64,000 nt of DNA from NCBI RefSeq assembly GCF_014205895.1, contig NZ_JACHFC010000002.1, forward strand, positions 1 through 64,000. The letters are read 5' to 3'. The position numbers were made by a program, and so were the translations under genes. The DNA comes from Borreliella lanei. Lineage in GTDB: Bacteria > Spirochaetota > Spirochaetia > Borreliales > Borreliaceae. Shown one piece after another: positions 7,619 through 17,474 of the stretch (its first letter is position 1; every line of letters starts with the position of its first letter). The notes beneath the pieces were generated by a model. That model had not been told where the DNA came from. It saw nothing but the letters and a program-made list of their open reading frames with translations, and did not search any database.

Positions 7619-9159
7619 CAAAAACTCAAAAAAATAAATTGATTAACAAGCTCTATTTCTTTATAATCAATCTTATTGCATATTTTTTAACATCGGTATT
7701 AATTTTTCTAATAACATATGTATTGTACAACTCTTTATTTTATTTCAAAAAAAAACAAACTTTATTTTTAAACAAAACTCAAAGCTTTGTGCCATTTAAA
7801 ACAGAAGACAACAAAGAAATACAAATTGCTTTTATTGTTAACAAAAATATCAATACAGAAAAAATATCAATAGAAGACATTTATAACATATATAACAATA
7901 AAATTTCACATTGGGGAAGCATTTCAGATCAGGGAATTGATATTATACCTATTGCAAGCTCGATTGACAGCATATCTAACAAAGCCATTCTAAAAACATT
8001 AATTAAAAACAATGTATTTAATAACAGATACATAAAAATCGAACCATCTACCAAAAAAATACTTCAAACCATAAACAACACAATAGGCTCTATAAGTTAT
8101 TTAACAAAAGAAGAATTTGAATCCCTAGATTTTAAATTATATCCCAATATTAAAGCTTTAAAAATAAAAACTATGTCTGTCTTAATAAGTAAAAAAACTT
8201 TAACAAAAAATGAAAATGAAATCATCAATACATTAGGTATTGATGAAGTTGAAAAACTTATTAAAGGCAAAGAAAAATGGGTCAATTTAATATCAAAGGA
8301 TATTAAATTAAAAATAATAAAATATCTTGATCAAGAAGAAAATATAATACAAGCTATAGAAAAAACAGAAGGCGCACTAGCAATTGTACCTTGGCATTAT
8401 TTTCAAAATTTTAAAGCGCCCTTTATTAAAATGCATTATTTTGATAAAAGCAGTCCTTTGAATTTAAATTTTATATTATCTATTCCAAGAGATTCTGGCG
8501 CATATGGTGGAATCTCTTACTTAATATTAAATACTTTTTACGTAATACTATTAACAACCGCTATTTCAATATACATTGGAATAGGAACTGGCGTAATGCT
8601 TGCCGAATACACTTCCAGTAAAATATTTTACAAAATACTATCTATGAGCGTTGACATTCTTTCCTCAATTCCTGCAATAATTTTTGGACTTTTTGGACTG
8701 ATTTTTTTTGTGCCAATTTTTGGAATAGGAATACTCTCGGGAGCAATAACAAGCTCCCTAATGATATTACCAATGATTGTTAAAACAACCGAAGAAGCAT
8801 TTAAAACAATCCCAAAATCATACAAATATGCTTCATTCGCATTAGGGGCAAACAAAACAGAAACTATAATTAAAGTTATGGTTCCAGCAGCTATTCCTGG
8901 AATACTAACAGGAGTAGTTCTTGCAATAGGAAGGGCCTTAGGAGAAACGGCTGTATTGCTTTTTACAATGGGAACAAACTTGGGGCTTGCAACAAATTTA
9001 AATGAACCATCAAGAACATTAACTGTACACTTACTGATGTTATTTCAAGAAGGACACCTGGACAAAGGATTTGGAACAGCCTCAATACTTGTTATTATGG
9101 TACTAATAGTAAATTTAACATCAAAATTTTTAATAAACAAATTATATAGGATTAAATAA
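7615..9159 (+). CDS. pstA: Phosphate ABC transporter permease PstA with large extracytoplasmic insert
   Basis: The C-terminal 230 or so residues are a standard PstA permease core ([19 protein letters not shown], then [16 protein letters not shown]). The protein is 514 residues, against about 280-300 for a short PstA. The extra part follows a first membrane helix (about residues 14-40) and spans about 41-285, outside the membrane by topology. It contains phrases reminiscent of Pst[14 protein letters not shown] (PstS: LAKILNGEIQNW), TIGSISYL (PstS: SIGYIGLG) and [16 protein letters not shown] infer an embedded, possibly degenerate, binding-protein-like domain. Start GTG 7615 overlaps pstC; pstB follows after 1 base. 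Confidence 0.93.
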   Translation: MTKTQKNKLINKLYFFIINLIAYFLTSVLIFLITYVLYNSLFYFKKKQTLFLNKTQSFVPFKTEDNKEIQIAFIVNKNINTEKISIEDIYNIYNNKISHWGSISDQGIDIIPIASSIDSISNKAILKTLIKNNVFNNRYIKIEPSTKKILQTINNTIGSISYLTKEEFESLDFKLYPNIKALKIKTMSVLISKKTLTKNENEIINTLGIDEVEKLIKGKEKWVNLISKDIKLKIIKYLDQEENIIQAIEKTEGALAIVPWHYFQNFKAPFIKMHYFDKSSPLNLNFILSIPRDSGAYGGISYLILNTFYVILLTTAISIYIGIGTGVMLAEYTSSKIFYKILSMSVDILSSIPAIIFGLFGLIFFVPIFGIGILSGAITSSLMILPMIVKTTEEAFKTIPKSYKYASFALGANKTETIIKVMVPAAIPGILTGVVLAIGRALGETAVLLFTMGTNLGLATNLNEPSRTLTVHLLMLFQEGHLDKGFGTASILVIMVLIVNLTSKFLINKLYRIK

Positions 9160-9160
9160 A

Positions 9161-9943
9161 GTGATAAAAGAAAAAGATACACCAAAAAATGAAGTTATAA
9201 TAGAAACGGAAAATCTAAATCTATTTTATACGGATTTTAAAGCTTTAAACAAAATAAATATGAAAATACTAAAAAATAGTATTACCGCCTTAATAGGGCC
9301 ATCTGGCTGTGGCAAATCAACATTCTTAAGAACTCTCAACAGAATGAATGACCTTGTTGAGGGTATCAAAATAGAAGGCAATGTAATATATGAAGGAAAA
9401 AACATTTATTCAAATAATTTCGATATCCTGGAGCTTAGAAGAAAAATAGGAATGGTATTCCAAACACCTAACCCATTTTTAATGTCTATCTATGACAATA
9501 TAAGCTATGGCCCAAAAATTCACGGAACAAAAGATAAAAAAAAACTAGACGAAATAGTAGAACAATCACTAAAAAAATCTGCACTCTGGAACGAGGTCAA
9601 AGACAAACTTAATACAAATGCCTTAAGTCTCTCAGGAGGTCAACAACAAAGGCTCTGTATTGCAAGAACTCTTGCAATAGAACCAAATGTAATACTAATG
9701 GATGAACCCACATCTGCTCTTGATCCAATATCAACAGGCAAAATTGAAGAGCTAATAATAAACTTAAAAGAAAGTTACACAATAATCATTGTAACTCACA
9801 ACATGCAACAAGCCGGAAGAATATCTGACAGAACCGCATTTTTCCTTAATGGGTGCATTGAAGAAGAAAGTTCAACTGATGAATTATTCTTCAATCCTAA
9901 AAATACTAAAACTGAAGAATATATCAGCGGAAAATTTGGATAA
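9161..9943 (+). CDS. pstB: Phosphate ABC transporter ATP-binding protein PstB
   Basis: PstB hydrolyses ATP to drive phosphate import through PstCA. The 260 residues contain Walker [11 protein letters not shown]-loop VFQTPNPF, signature [16 protein letters not shown], Walker [13 protein letters not shown] and the H-loop THN. Start is GTG 9161, one base after the pstA stop, so translation is probably coupled. No phoU follows, unlike in many bacteria: the next gene is convergent and its stop lies 2 bases beyond. The operon therefore ends here without a visible hairpin terminator. Confidence 0.97.
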   Translation: MIKEKDTPKNEVIIETENLNLFYTDFKALNKINMKILKNSITALIGPSGCGKSTFLRTLNRMNDLVEGIKIEGNVIYEGKNIYSNNFDILELRRKIGMVFQTPNPFLMSIYDNISYGPKIHGTKDKKKLDEIVEQSLKKSALWNEVKDKLNTNALSLSGGQQQRLCIARTLAIEPNVILMDEPTSALDPISTGKIEELIINLKESYTIIIVTHNMQQAGRISDRTAFFLNGCIEEESSTDELFFNPKNTKTEEYISGKFG

Positions 9944-9945
9944 TT

Positions 9946-10767
9946 TTAACCTAGTGAAACATCAAGAAACATCATTAATGTAAAACCAATAACACCAAAT
10001 ATACTTGGCACTTTATTGTCAATATCTTTTCTCTTAGCTTCAGGTATTAATTGTTCAATTGACACATAAATCATCGCTCCTGCAGAGAAAGCCAAAGCAA
10101 AAGGTAAAATTCGAGTAAAAGAATAAACCGCATAAGCACCCATAAGACCCCCTACAATTTCTACCAATCCTGACATTTGACCATAATTAAAGCATTTTGC
10201 TAAAGCAACATTACCTCTTCTTAAAGGTAGAGAAATAGCTGCTCCTTCGGGAATATTTTGAATACCAATACCAAGCGTAAGAAGCATAGCCCCAACTAAA
10301 GTTTGAATATCTGGATTAGATGCCAAAGCTCCAAAAGCAACCCCAACAGCTAATCCTTCTGGAAAATTATGTAAAGTAACAGCAGTAAAGAGTAAAAAAT
10401 CTTTTTTACCATGTTTGGTTAAGTCTTCATCAATAAAAGTAAGTTTATCAAGATCTGGAACAAATACATCTACAATATATATAAAAAATGCTCCAACAAG
10501 AAATCCAAAAACAGCTGGCACCCAAGTAATGTATCCAAGCTCTTCAGCTCTTTCTATAGCAGGCTGAATAAGCGAAAAAAAACTGGCCGCTATCATAATA
10601 CCCGCTGAGAAACCAAGCATAGCGTCCATTATTTTATTATCCACTTTTCTAAAGAAAAAAACTGCTGCTGCTCCAAAAGCTGTGGTAAACCAAGTGAAAG
10701 TAGAACCTAAAAGTCCTAATAATACAGGATGCAAAGTCAATAAATAATCTAAAATTGATTTTATCAT
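9946..10767 (-). CDS. gufA: ZIP-family metal transporter (GufA type)
   Basis: ZIP proteins move divalent metals such as zinc, manganese or iron into the cytoplasm. The 273 residues hold about eight membrane helices. The paired metal-site helices are HNFPEGLAVGVAFG and QNIPEGAAISLPL, both conserved in the GufA branch. A charged loop (about residues 95-120) separates the helices before the first motif. AGGAGG stands upstream of the ATG. It lies downstream of alaS on the same strand, 43 bases away, and converges on pstB. The substrate cannot be read from sequence; manganese would fit the low-iron lifestyle known for Borrelia. Confidence 0.9.
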   Translation of the reverse strand: MIKSILDYLLTLHPVLLGLLGSTFTWFTTAFGAAAVFFFRKVDNKIMDAMLGFSAGIMIAASFFSLIQPAIERAEELGYITWVPAVFGFLVGAFFIYIVDVFVPDLDKLTFIDEDLTKHGKKDFLLFTAVTLHNFPEGLAVGVAFGALASNPDIQTLVGAMLLTLGIGIQNIPEGAAISLPLRRGNVALAKCFNYGQMSGLVEIVGGLMGAYAVYSFTRILPFALAFSAGAMIYVSIEQLIPEAKRKDIDNKVPSIFGVIGFTLMMFLDVSLG

Positions 10768-10810
10768 AAAAGCCTCCTATTAAAAATAAATCAACAAATA
10801 ATAAACAATT

Positions 10811-12595
10811 TTACTCATCAATCAAAATAGCTTTTATTCTTCTTATACCTGAAGATGAGGATTGTTCTTTTTGTATTTTAAAAGTACCAAGTTCATTGGT
10901 ATTCTCTACATGAGGGCCTCCACAAACTTCGAGTGAAAATCCATCTATCTCATAAACACTCACCAAATTGTCATATTTTTCTCCAAAAAGAGCCATGGCG
11001 CCTTTTTCTCGAGCCTCGCTTAATTCCATTATAATTTTTTTTACAGACAAAGAATTTTTTATCTGTAAATTAACAATCTCTTCAACTTTTTTTATCTCAT
11101 CATCAGTCATCTTTTCAGAATGAACAAAATCAAACCTTAATCGCTCAGCAGTAATATTGCTTCCTTTTTGTCTAACATGATCACCAAGTACTAATTGAAG
11201 TGCCTTATGCAGCAAATGAGTCGCTGTATGTAGCTTAGTGGTCTCATAAGTATAATCAGCAAGCCCTCCTTTAAAGACTTTGTCACCTCCTTTCTTTGAA
11301 GTATTTTGATGCTTTTTAAAATGCTCATCAAAACCCAACTTATCAATATTAAAGCCATATTCAAGAGCAAGCTCTTCTGTTACTTCGTATGGAAAACCAT
11401 AAGTATCGTATAATTTAAAAGCAATATCGCCAGGAATAGTCTTAGAAGGCAAATTTCTTGTTACTTTGATAAATTCTTGCTCCCCTTGAGATAAAGTTTT
11501 AAAAAACTTTCCTTCTTCTGTGCTTAATTCCTTTTTTATAAAATCTTTTTTTTCTGTTAGCTCATTATAAAAAGATCCATAAATAGTTTCTACAGAATCA
11601 ACAAGATCAGCCAAAAAATGGGATTTTATTCCAAGCTTCTTTGCATATCTGATAGATCGCCTTATTAGTCTTCTTAAAACATACCCTTGGCCCAAATTGG
11701 AAGGAAAAACAACAGAACTATCAGCAAGAATAAAGCAAGCTGCTTTAACATGATCAGAAATTATTCTAATATATCTATCATCATCTTCTTTTTGTCCATA
11801 AATTTTACCAGAAATAATTTCTATTCTCTTTATTATAGGCATAAATGCATCTGTATCATAAACTGAAGATTTGCCCTGCAAAAAAGCAATTGTCCTCTCA
11901 AGACCCATTCCCGTATCAACACATTTTCGACCCAATTCTATGTAATTACCATTTTCATCTTTATTGTATTGCATAAAAACATTGTTCCAAATTTCAAAAT
12001 ACTTACCACAAGAACACGTAATATTACAGTCAAGAGAACACTTGGGTTTTCCAGTATCCACATATATTTCGGTATCTGGTCCACAAGGCCCTTTAGATCC
12101 AACAGGTCCCCAAAAATTATGCTCCTTAGAAAGATAATGTATTCTATCTTTAGGAATACCCAAACTTTCCCAAACTTTAGCAGTCTCTGTATCGCGCGGA
12201 ATCTCTTGATCACCTTCAAATACACTCACGTAAAGACTATCTTTTGGAATATTTAAATAATCAGAAGACGTCAAAAATTCAAAACTGCACCTTACAGAAT
12301 GCTCTTTAAAATAAGCTCCAAGAGACCAATTTCCAAGCATTTCAAAAAAAGTTAAATGGCTTAAATCTCCAACCTCATCAATGTCACCTGTTCTTAGGCA
12401 TTTTTGAACATTAACAAGCATATCTCCTGATGGGTGCACTTCCCCAAGAAGATACGGTATAAGAGGCTGCATGCCGGCTGTATTAAAAAGAACTGTAGGA
12501 TCATTTTCAGGAACCAATGATTTACCCATTATTTCAAAATGTTTTTTTGATTTAAAAAAATCAATATATTTTTTACGCAACTTATTAAGTGTCAT
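10811..12595 (-). CDS. alaS: Alanyl-tRNA synthetase, short form
   Basis: It charges tRNA-Ala. The 594 residues contain the class II catalytic core (FFEMLGNWSLGAYFK, GPCGPDTEIY, GMGLERTIAFLQG) and the editing domain with its zinc-site pieces THLLHKAL and CGGPHVENT. The protein stops right after the editing domain at RRIKAILIDE. It lacks the roughly 280-residue C-terminal oligomerization/C-Ala region of the 876-residue E. coli enzyme. No frameshift remnant follows before gufA, so the short form looks native. The ATG shares one base with the fliG1 stop. It sits in a pgl-fliG1-alaS-gufA run. Confidence 0.96.
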   Translation of the reverse strand: MTLNKLRKKYIDFFKSKKHFEIMGKSLVPENDPTVLFNTAGMQPLIPYLLGEVHPSGDMLVNVQKCLRTGDIDEVGDLSHLTFFEMLGNWSLGAYFKEHSVRCSFEFLTSSDYLNIPKDSLYVSVFEGDQEIPRDTETAKVWESLGIPKDRIHYLSKEHNFWGPVGSKGPCGPDTEIYVDTGKPKCSLDCNITCSCGKYFEIWNNVFMQYNKDENGNYIELGRKCVDTGMGLERTIAFLQGKSSVYDTDAFMPIIKRIEIISGKIYGQKEDDDRYIRIISDHVKAACFILADSSVVFPSNLGQGYVLRRLIRRSIRYAKKLGIKSHFLADLVDSVETIYGSFYNELTEKKDFIKKELSTEEGKFFKTLSQGEQEFIKVTRNLPSKTIPGDIAFKLYDTYGFPYEVTEELALEYGFNIDKLGFDEHFKKHQNTSKKGGDKVFKGGLADYTYETTKLHTATHLLHKALQLVLGDHVRQKGSNITAERLRFDFVHSEKMTDDEIKKVEEIVNLQIKNSLSVKKIIMELSEAREKGAMALFGEKYDNLVSVYEIDGFSLEVCGGPHVENTNELGTFKIQKEQSSSSGIRRIKAILIDE

Positions 12596-13812
12596 TAAAT
12601 AAATTCCTCATTTTTTCTATATATTATTAAATCGCCTTTTAAAGTTAAATTTTTAATATAATTAACAAAAGCTGTTGTCATGGTTTTTAAATCTTTTTTA
12701 CTTATTTTTCCTAAAAAAGCTTCTTCATCTAAAATAATTTCTTTACGCCTTTTTGAAACATTTGAAAGCATTTTATCTCTAACCTCGTCAGACTTATCCT
12801 TAATAATAATTGCAATCTCTTTGTCTGTAAACTCTCTTAAAATATTATGAAGGTCATTATCCATAATTCTCAATATTACATTGATATCAAATATTTTTTC
12901 TCGAATTTCACTGTCTATAACAGGATTTAAATCCCGCATATTAATATTATTAAGCAAATTTTTCTCTTCATTAGAATCCATATAGCTTAAAATATCAACA
13001 AGTATCTTAGATCCATCAAGTTTATCTGTCTTAAGATTCCCCTGCATTTTAAATCTATCCTTAAGCTTATTCGAAATTGCCTCTATTGTATCCATGCTTA
13101 ATTGCCTTGGCTTGACAAGATCTTTTACAAATTTTTTTCTATCTTCCTCTTCTAGCATTGAAAAAACATACTTTTTTTGATCTTTATTTAAATAATTATA
13201 TAATATAACAAGCGTTTTAATATTCTCATCCTTAATTAATGCCCAAAGTTGTTCATGCTCAATTTGAGATAAATAATCAAAAGGAATAAAAATATCATTA
13301 CCAGTAACTTTTTTATAAATTGATTTTGCTTTAGATTTTCCTAACGTTTTATTTAATAACTCATAAGCAAAGTTATCATCAACCTTAACATATCTTTTTT
13401 GATTTCTTAGTAACTCTTCAAATTCTTTAATAATATGCTCTTTTTCTTCTGGAGCAATATAACTAATCTTTGAAATTTCTCTGGTAATTAAGATTATATC
13501 TGAATCATCAAGCTCAGACATAATCTTTGCAGATTTTTCAAGTCCAATAGCCAAAAAATATTTTGCAATCTTTGTGACCTTGCTCTCTTTGCGAATAAAT
13601 CCTGGCTTTAAATCATTAATATTGTTGGATTTAGGCTCAACAGATGCTTTGTTTTTATTGCCCTTAATAAGGCTTATCCAAGATCTAAGCATAGAGCCTT
13701 GAATCTCTGAATCGGAAAAATTTTTATTTAAACTTAAAGTATCAATTTCTTCAACAGTTTTTTGGCTTAAATTTTTAGCATTTTTATACTTGGAAAGCCT
13801 AGGATCCTGCAT
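12595..13812 (-). CDS. fliG1: FliG1, divergent flagellar motor switch paralog
   Basis: FliG proteins form the rotor ring that meets the stator. This 405-residue product has the ARM-like middle and C-terminal FliG domains, with EHEQLWALI where classical FliG has EHPQ. The C-terminal motor helix region (GKISKKDLKTMTTAFVNYI) departs strongly from the usual charged motif. Borrelia carries two FliG genes; FliG1 is the divergent one reported at one cell pole. I start it at ATG 13812 because GAGAT stands 8 bases upstream; an ATG at 13821 and an upstream extension to 13887 inside pgl are less likely. It overlaps pgl by 14 bases and alaS by one. Confidence 0.9.
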   Translation of the reverse strand: MQDPRLSKYKNAKNLSQKTVEEIDTLSLNKNFSDSEIQGSMLRSWISLIKGNKNKASVEPKSNNINDLKPGFIRKESKVTKIAKYFLAIGLEKSAKIMSELDDSDIILITREISKISYIAPEEKEHIIKEFEELLRNQKRYVKVDDNFAYELLNKTLGKSKAKSIYKKVTGNDIFIPFDYLSQIEHEQLWALIKDENIKTLVILYNYLNKDQKKYVFSMLEEEDRKKFVKDLVKPRQLSMDTIEAISNKLKDRFKMQGNLKTDKLDGSKILVDILSYMDSNEEKNLLNNINMRDLNPVIDSEIREKIFDINVILRIMDNDLHNILREFTDKEIAIIIKDKSDEVRDKMLSNVSKRRKEIILDEEAFLGKISKKDLKTMTTAFVNYIKNLTLKGDLIIYRKNEEFI

Positions 13813-14506
13813 AACTTTCATCTCTTTTAATGTTTGTAAGAACCAGTAAATTGGGATGCTCTTTGAAAAGTCTGGCTGGACATTCATTAATAGAGCTATT
13901 AGAACCTAAAAAATTTTCTAAAGCACGCTTTTTATCAACACCCATAAATAACAAAACAACAGCTTTTGAACTAAACAAAGTTTTGGGGGTTAAACTTATT
14001 CTTTTACTAGGGAATTTAGGAGAATTGTATTCATACTGATAACCTTCTACATCTGAGAACAACAATTTTCTTGAAGGGAAAAGCGATGCTATGTGTCCAT
14101 CCTCACCAACAGAAACTAAAATAAAATCAAAAATATTAAACCTAGAATTAAATTCAATATTATAGTCATGAATAGCTGTGGCTTCGTCTATTTCGTTATA
14201 AACAAAAGCATGAAATTTGGAAATGCTTATTAAATTTTTATCAACCATTTTAGAAAAAAAATTTTCATTTAAAAGATTATAATTACTATTCTCATCATTT
14301 AATGGAACACACCGTTCATCAACTAAAAAAAAATGCGCTCTTTTAAAAGAAAAATTTTGTTTAAGAAAAACACTTAAAAAGCTAACTATGCTTCGACCAC
14401 CACAAATTCCAATACTTGTATATTTATCTTTATCTACATTCATATTAAAAAAATCAAAAAATCTATCTTTTAAATAATTCTCTTCATCAGAATATAAAAA
14501 CTCCAT
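13799..14506 (-). CDS. pgl: 6-phosphogluconolactonase
   Basis: It hydrolyses 6-phosphogluconolactone in the oxidative pentose phosphate pathway, a source of NADPH. The 235 residues show the family signatures GICGGRS near residue 33, LVDERCVPL, and VSVGEDGHIASLFPS, which matches the usual G-x-GEDGH-x-ASLFP. Length is typical. Its end overlaps fliG1 by 14 bases on the same strand. Its start lies 19 bases after the end of a decayed SIMPL-domain gene, whose 3' part seems to have been lost right at this boundary. Confidence 0.93.
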   Translation of the reverse strand: MEFLYSDEENYLKDRFFDFFNMNVDKDKYTSIGICGGRSIVSFLSVFLKQNFSFKRAHFFLVDERCVPLNDENSNYNLLNENFFSKMVDKNLISISKFHAFVYNEIDEATAIHDYNIEFNSRFNIFDFILVSVGEDGHIASLFPSRKLLFSDVEGYQYEYNSPKFPSKRISLTPKTLFSSKAVVLLFMGVDKKRALENFLGSNSSINECPARLFKEHPNLLVLTNIKRDESYAGS

Positions 14507-14525
14507 TTAATTTCCCTTAATACAT

Positions 14526-15000
14526 TTAATCTAAATAATAATAAATAGTTGAAGTAATCCTTGCATATACAATAAAATTTTTGATCGAAACTACTAGCAT
14601 TTCAGACTTTATATCATTAATTTTATTAAAATAATATCTTAAACCCACATTAATGCTAATTAACAAGCCTTGATTATAAAGCTCAATAATATTTTTTTCT
14701 AGTGTTTTCATTTTTTCAACATCAATTGTTTTAGCAATTAAAAAAACACACATACATATTTAATAAAAAAGTTTTAATCTTAGATAAATTTAAATTATTT
14801 GCTTTAATATAGTCATCAACCGAATCACCATTATACTGTAAATTCCAAATCAAAAATTCCAAAAAGATTTCTTTTTTGCTTATGCCCCTAACCGTAACAT
14901 AATCACCATTTCTAATGCCAACGTTTTTTATTCTGTAAGAAATTATAATTGATAATGATAAGAAAAGTATTAAAAAAAATAAATCTTTTCTTCCAGACAT
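14526..15000 (-). pseudogene. Remnant of a SIMPL-domain (DUF541) protein gene, split into two small ORFs
   Basis: Two overlapping ORFs in different frames lie here: 14731-15000 (89 codons) and 14526-14753 (75 codons). The first has a hydrophobic N-terminus, then YVTVRGISKKEIFLEFLIWN and KIKTFL, as in the first half of SIMPL proteins (typically VTVRGLAEREVKADLAIW...KI..FL). The second has TIDVEKMKTLEKNIIEL and LNDIKPEM-like NDIKSEMLVVSIKN, as in the second half. The roughly 45 residues expected between them and the C-terminal 60 are missing. I infer an internal deletion with frameshift plus 3' truncation. Either ORF might still be translated; both are usually listed as hypothetical proteins. 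Confidence 0.65.
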
Positions 15001-15033
15001 ATAACAATTCCTCCTAAAAACAAGAACAAATAA

Positions 15034-15062
15034 TTGTTAAATTAGCTCGTTTATTCTAACAT
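15034..15062 (+). promoter_or_regulatory. Putative dus promoter giving a leaderless start
   Basis: TTGTTA (15034-15039), 17-base spacer, TAACAT (15057-15062). The expected start point, about 15069, is within two bases of the ATG at 15071, and no Shine-Dalgarno sequence precedes that ATG. Confidence 0.45.
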
Positions 15063-15070
15063 ATTATGTA

Positions 15071-16078
15071 ATGTTAATGAATCGTAAAATATCAATAGCT
15101 CCAATGGTAAACATTACAGACGAGCATTTCAGATACTTAATAAGACTTTTATCAAAAAAAGTTACATTATACACCCCAATGATTTCCGCAAAGTCAATAA
15201 TTATGGGTGATGTAAAAAAAATTGTAAAGCAAAACCCCTTAGAATCTCCAATTGCAATTCAAATAGCAACAAACTCCAAAAATGATGCCCTTAAAGCTAT
15301 TCAAATTCTTGAAAAACACTTTAATTTTGACGAATACAATCTTAATGTTGGATGCCCATCTCTAAAAATCCAAAATGCAAATTGTGGAGCTTGTCTAATG
15401 AGCGATGCTAATCAAGTAGGTGAAATTTTAAAAACGATGAAAGAAAATACAAATAAGCCTATTTCAATTAAACATAGATTGGGTATAAGGACTTTACATA
15501 GTGATTATAAAAATGAAAGTTATTCTGAAGTAAAAAGCTTTGTCAAAATAATCTCAGATTTTGGTATCAAAAATTTTATTGTACATGCAAGGATTGCAAT
15601 ATTAAAAGGATTTTCTCCTAAAAATAATAGAAATATTCCAAAATTAAGACATGAATTTGTATATAACTTGAAAAAAGAAAATAAAAATTTGTTTATTGAG
15701 ATAAATGGAGGAATCAACAACTCAGAGCAAATCAAAAAACACTTGTCTTTTGTTGATTCTGTCATGATTGGAAGAAGTGCGTTTGAAAATCCATACTTTA
15801 TTGCAAATGCCTCAAGAGAATTTTTAAACGAAACTGATGAAATTCTTACAAGAAAAGACATATTGATGCAAATGGTAGAATACATTAAAGAATACGAAAA
15901 TTATTTGTCGATAAATATATTATTCAAGCATCTTATGGGAATAGTATTTTCTAAAGAAGGAGCTAAAAAATTTAGACAAAATTTAACAGCACCATTTCCA
16001 AAAAACTTAAAAAAACATGAAATATTGCTAAAAGCTATAGAAACATTGCCAGAAAAAATACTAAATTCTAATTCTTAA
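15071..16078 (+). CDS. dusA: tRNA-dihydrouridine synthase, DusA-like
   Basis: Dus enzymes use FMN and NADPH to reduce uridines in the tRNA D-loop. The 335 residues form a TIM barrel with [13 protein letters not shown] at the N-terminus, [20 protein letters not shown] with the catalytic cysteine in the GACLM part, and the DusA-type segments [19 protein letters not shown] and EINGGIN. These features favour DusA over DusB/DusC. Start is ATG 15071; an ATG at 15077 is also possible. The 3' end overlaps the serS stop by 11 bases on the opposite strand. Confidence 0.9.
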   Translation: MLMNRKISIAPMVNITDEHFRYLIRLLSKKVTLYTPMISAKSIIMGDVKKIVKQNPLESPIAIQIATNSKNDALKAIQILEKHFNFDEYNLNVGCPSLKIQNANCGACLMSDANQVGEILKTMKENTNKPISIKHRLGIRTLHSDYKNESYSEVKSFVKIISDFGIKNFIVHARIAILKGFSPKNNRNIPKLRHEFVYNLKKENKNLFIEINGGINNSEQIKKHLSFVDSVMIGRSAFENPYFIANASREFLNETDEILTRKDILMQMVEYIKEYENYLSINILFKHLMGIVFSKEGAKKFRQNLTAPFPKNLKKHEILLKAIETLPEKILNSNS

Positions 16079-17345
16079 AAGGAATATAATCAAAGCCTGT
16101 ATACTTAACCAAACTTTTAGGAATTCTAACTCCTCCCTTTTGATCCTGAAAGTTTTCAAGTATGGAAATAATAACCCTTGTTGTAGCTATTGCTGTTCCA
16201 TTTACCATGTGTGCAAATTTATTTTGCCCATCTTGATCTTTATACCTAATCTTAAGCCTTCTTGATTGATAATCCGTACAATTTGAAGTTGAGGTAACCT
16301 CCCCATAGCCACCTTTCCCGTCTCTTCCAGGCATCCACGCTTCAATATCATACTTTTTATAAGCTGGAGCACCAAGATCAAAAGAACAAATATTTAAAAC
16401 CCTATAAGGAATTTCAAGCTCAGTAAAAATTTGCTCTTGAATGCTTAAAAATTCGTCATGAATAACCCCAGATTCTTCTGCTTTACAAAAACAAAACATC
16501 TCCACCTTGCTAAACTGATGAACTCTATAAAGACCTTTTGAAAGCTGGCCATATGCTCCAGCTTCTTTTCGGAAACAATGTGAAAATCCTGCCATTCTTA
16601 TTGGTAAAGTGAGATCTATTATTTTATTATAATAGTAACCACCAAGCGTAATTTCAGAAGTCCCTACAAGATATTTATCTGTATCTTCAATCTTATAAAT
16701 ATTGCTTTCGTTGCCACGAGGATTAAAACCAATTCCATCAACTATAAACTCTCTTGCAACATCAGGAGTAATAAAAACATCAAAACCTTTTTCTCTTAAT
16801 TTATTTAAAGAGAAATTAATCAGAGCAATTTCTAAAAAAACTGCTTCATTTTTAAGATAATAAAATTTACTTCCGCTAATCTCACGTGCTCTGTCAAAAT
16901 CTAGAAGATCTAAATCTCTACCAAGCTCTAAATGATCTTTTGGCTTAAAATCAAACTTTGGAACAACTCCCACTTTTTTTATTTCAAGATTATCTTCTTC
17001 ACTACTACCAATAGGCACATCAGGTGACAAAATATTGGGTACTCGCTTATTTTCAAGGTCAAAATCAACAGATACTCTTTCAAGCTCTTCTTCTAGATCA
17101 ATAATCTGTTTTTTTAAAATCTTTCCGGTTTCTATTAAAGAGATTTTTAAAACCTTATCAAGATTTTCTCGCATTTTAGAAGAATTTTCATTTCTTCTTG
17201 CATTAAGCTCGCCAATTTTGGTAATTATTTTTTTTCTCTTATCATCAAGATAAATTAACTTATCAATATCTAAAACAAGACCCCTTGCTTTAATACTTCT
17301 CTTAACAAGATCAAGGTTATCTCTAATAAATTTCAGATCAAGCAT
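16068..17345 (-). CDS. serS: Seryl-tRNA synthetase
   Basis: It charges tRNA-Ser. The 425 residues start with the long helical arm (about 25-110) that grips the tRNA long variable arm. The class II core follows: [14 protein letters not shown], motif 2 [13 protein letters not shown] with [14 protein letters not shown], and motif 3 with [18 protein letters not shown] and [15 protein letters not shown]. Length is normal. It is divergently arranged with the downstream lipoprotein gene across about 130 bases and overlaps dusA by 11 bases at its end. Confidence 0.97.
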   Translation of the reverse strand: MLDLKFIRDNLDLVKRSIKARGLVLDIDKLIYLDDKRKKIITKIGELNARRNENSSKMRENLDKVLKISLIETGKILKKQIIDLEEELERVSVDFDLENKRVPNILSPDVPIGSSEEDNLEIKKVGVVPKFDFKPKDHLELGRDLDLLDFDRAREISGSKFYYLKNEAVFLEIALINFSLNKLREKGFDVFITPDVAREFIVDGIGFNPRGNESNIYKIEDTDKYLVGTSEITLGGYYYNKIIDLTLPIRMAGFSHCFRKEAGAYGQLSKGLYRVHQFSKVEMFCFCKAEESGVIHDEFLSIQEQIFTELEIPYRVLNICSFDLGAPAYKKYDIEAWMPGRDGKGGYGEVTSTSNCTDYQSRRLKIRYKDQDGQNKFAHMVNGTAIATTRVIISILENFQDQKGGVRIPKSLVKYTGFDYIPFKN

Positions 17346-17474
17346 TCTATCTCCTAAGATATGTCTTAAGTAAAATTTTTAAACAAAATTACAAATAATA
17401 TTAATTCATATCAAGGTTATTATATAATATCTTATAGCAGGATTAGAATAAATATTGCAGGGAGAAATCATCGC

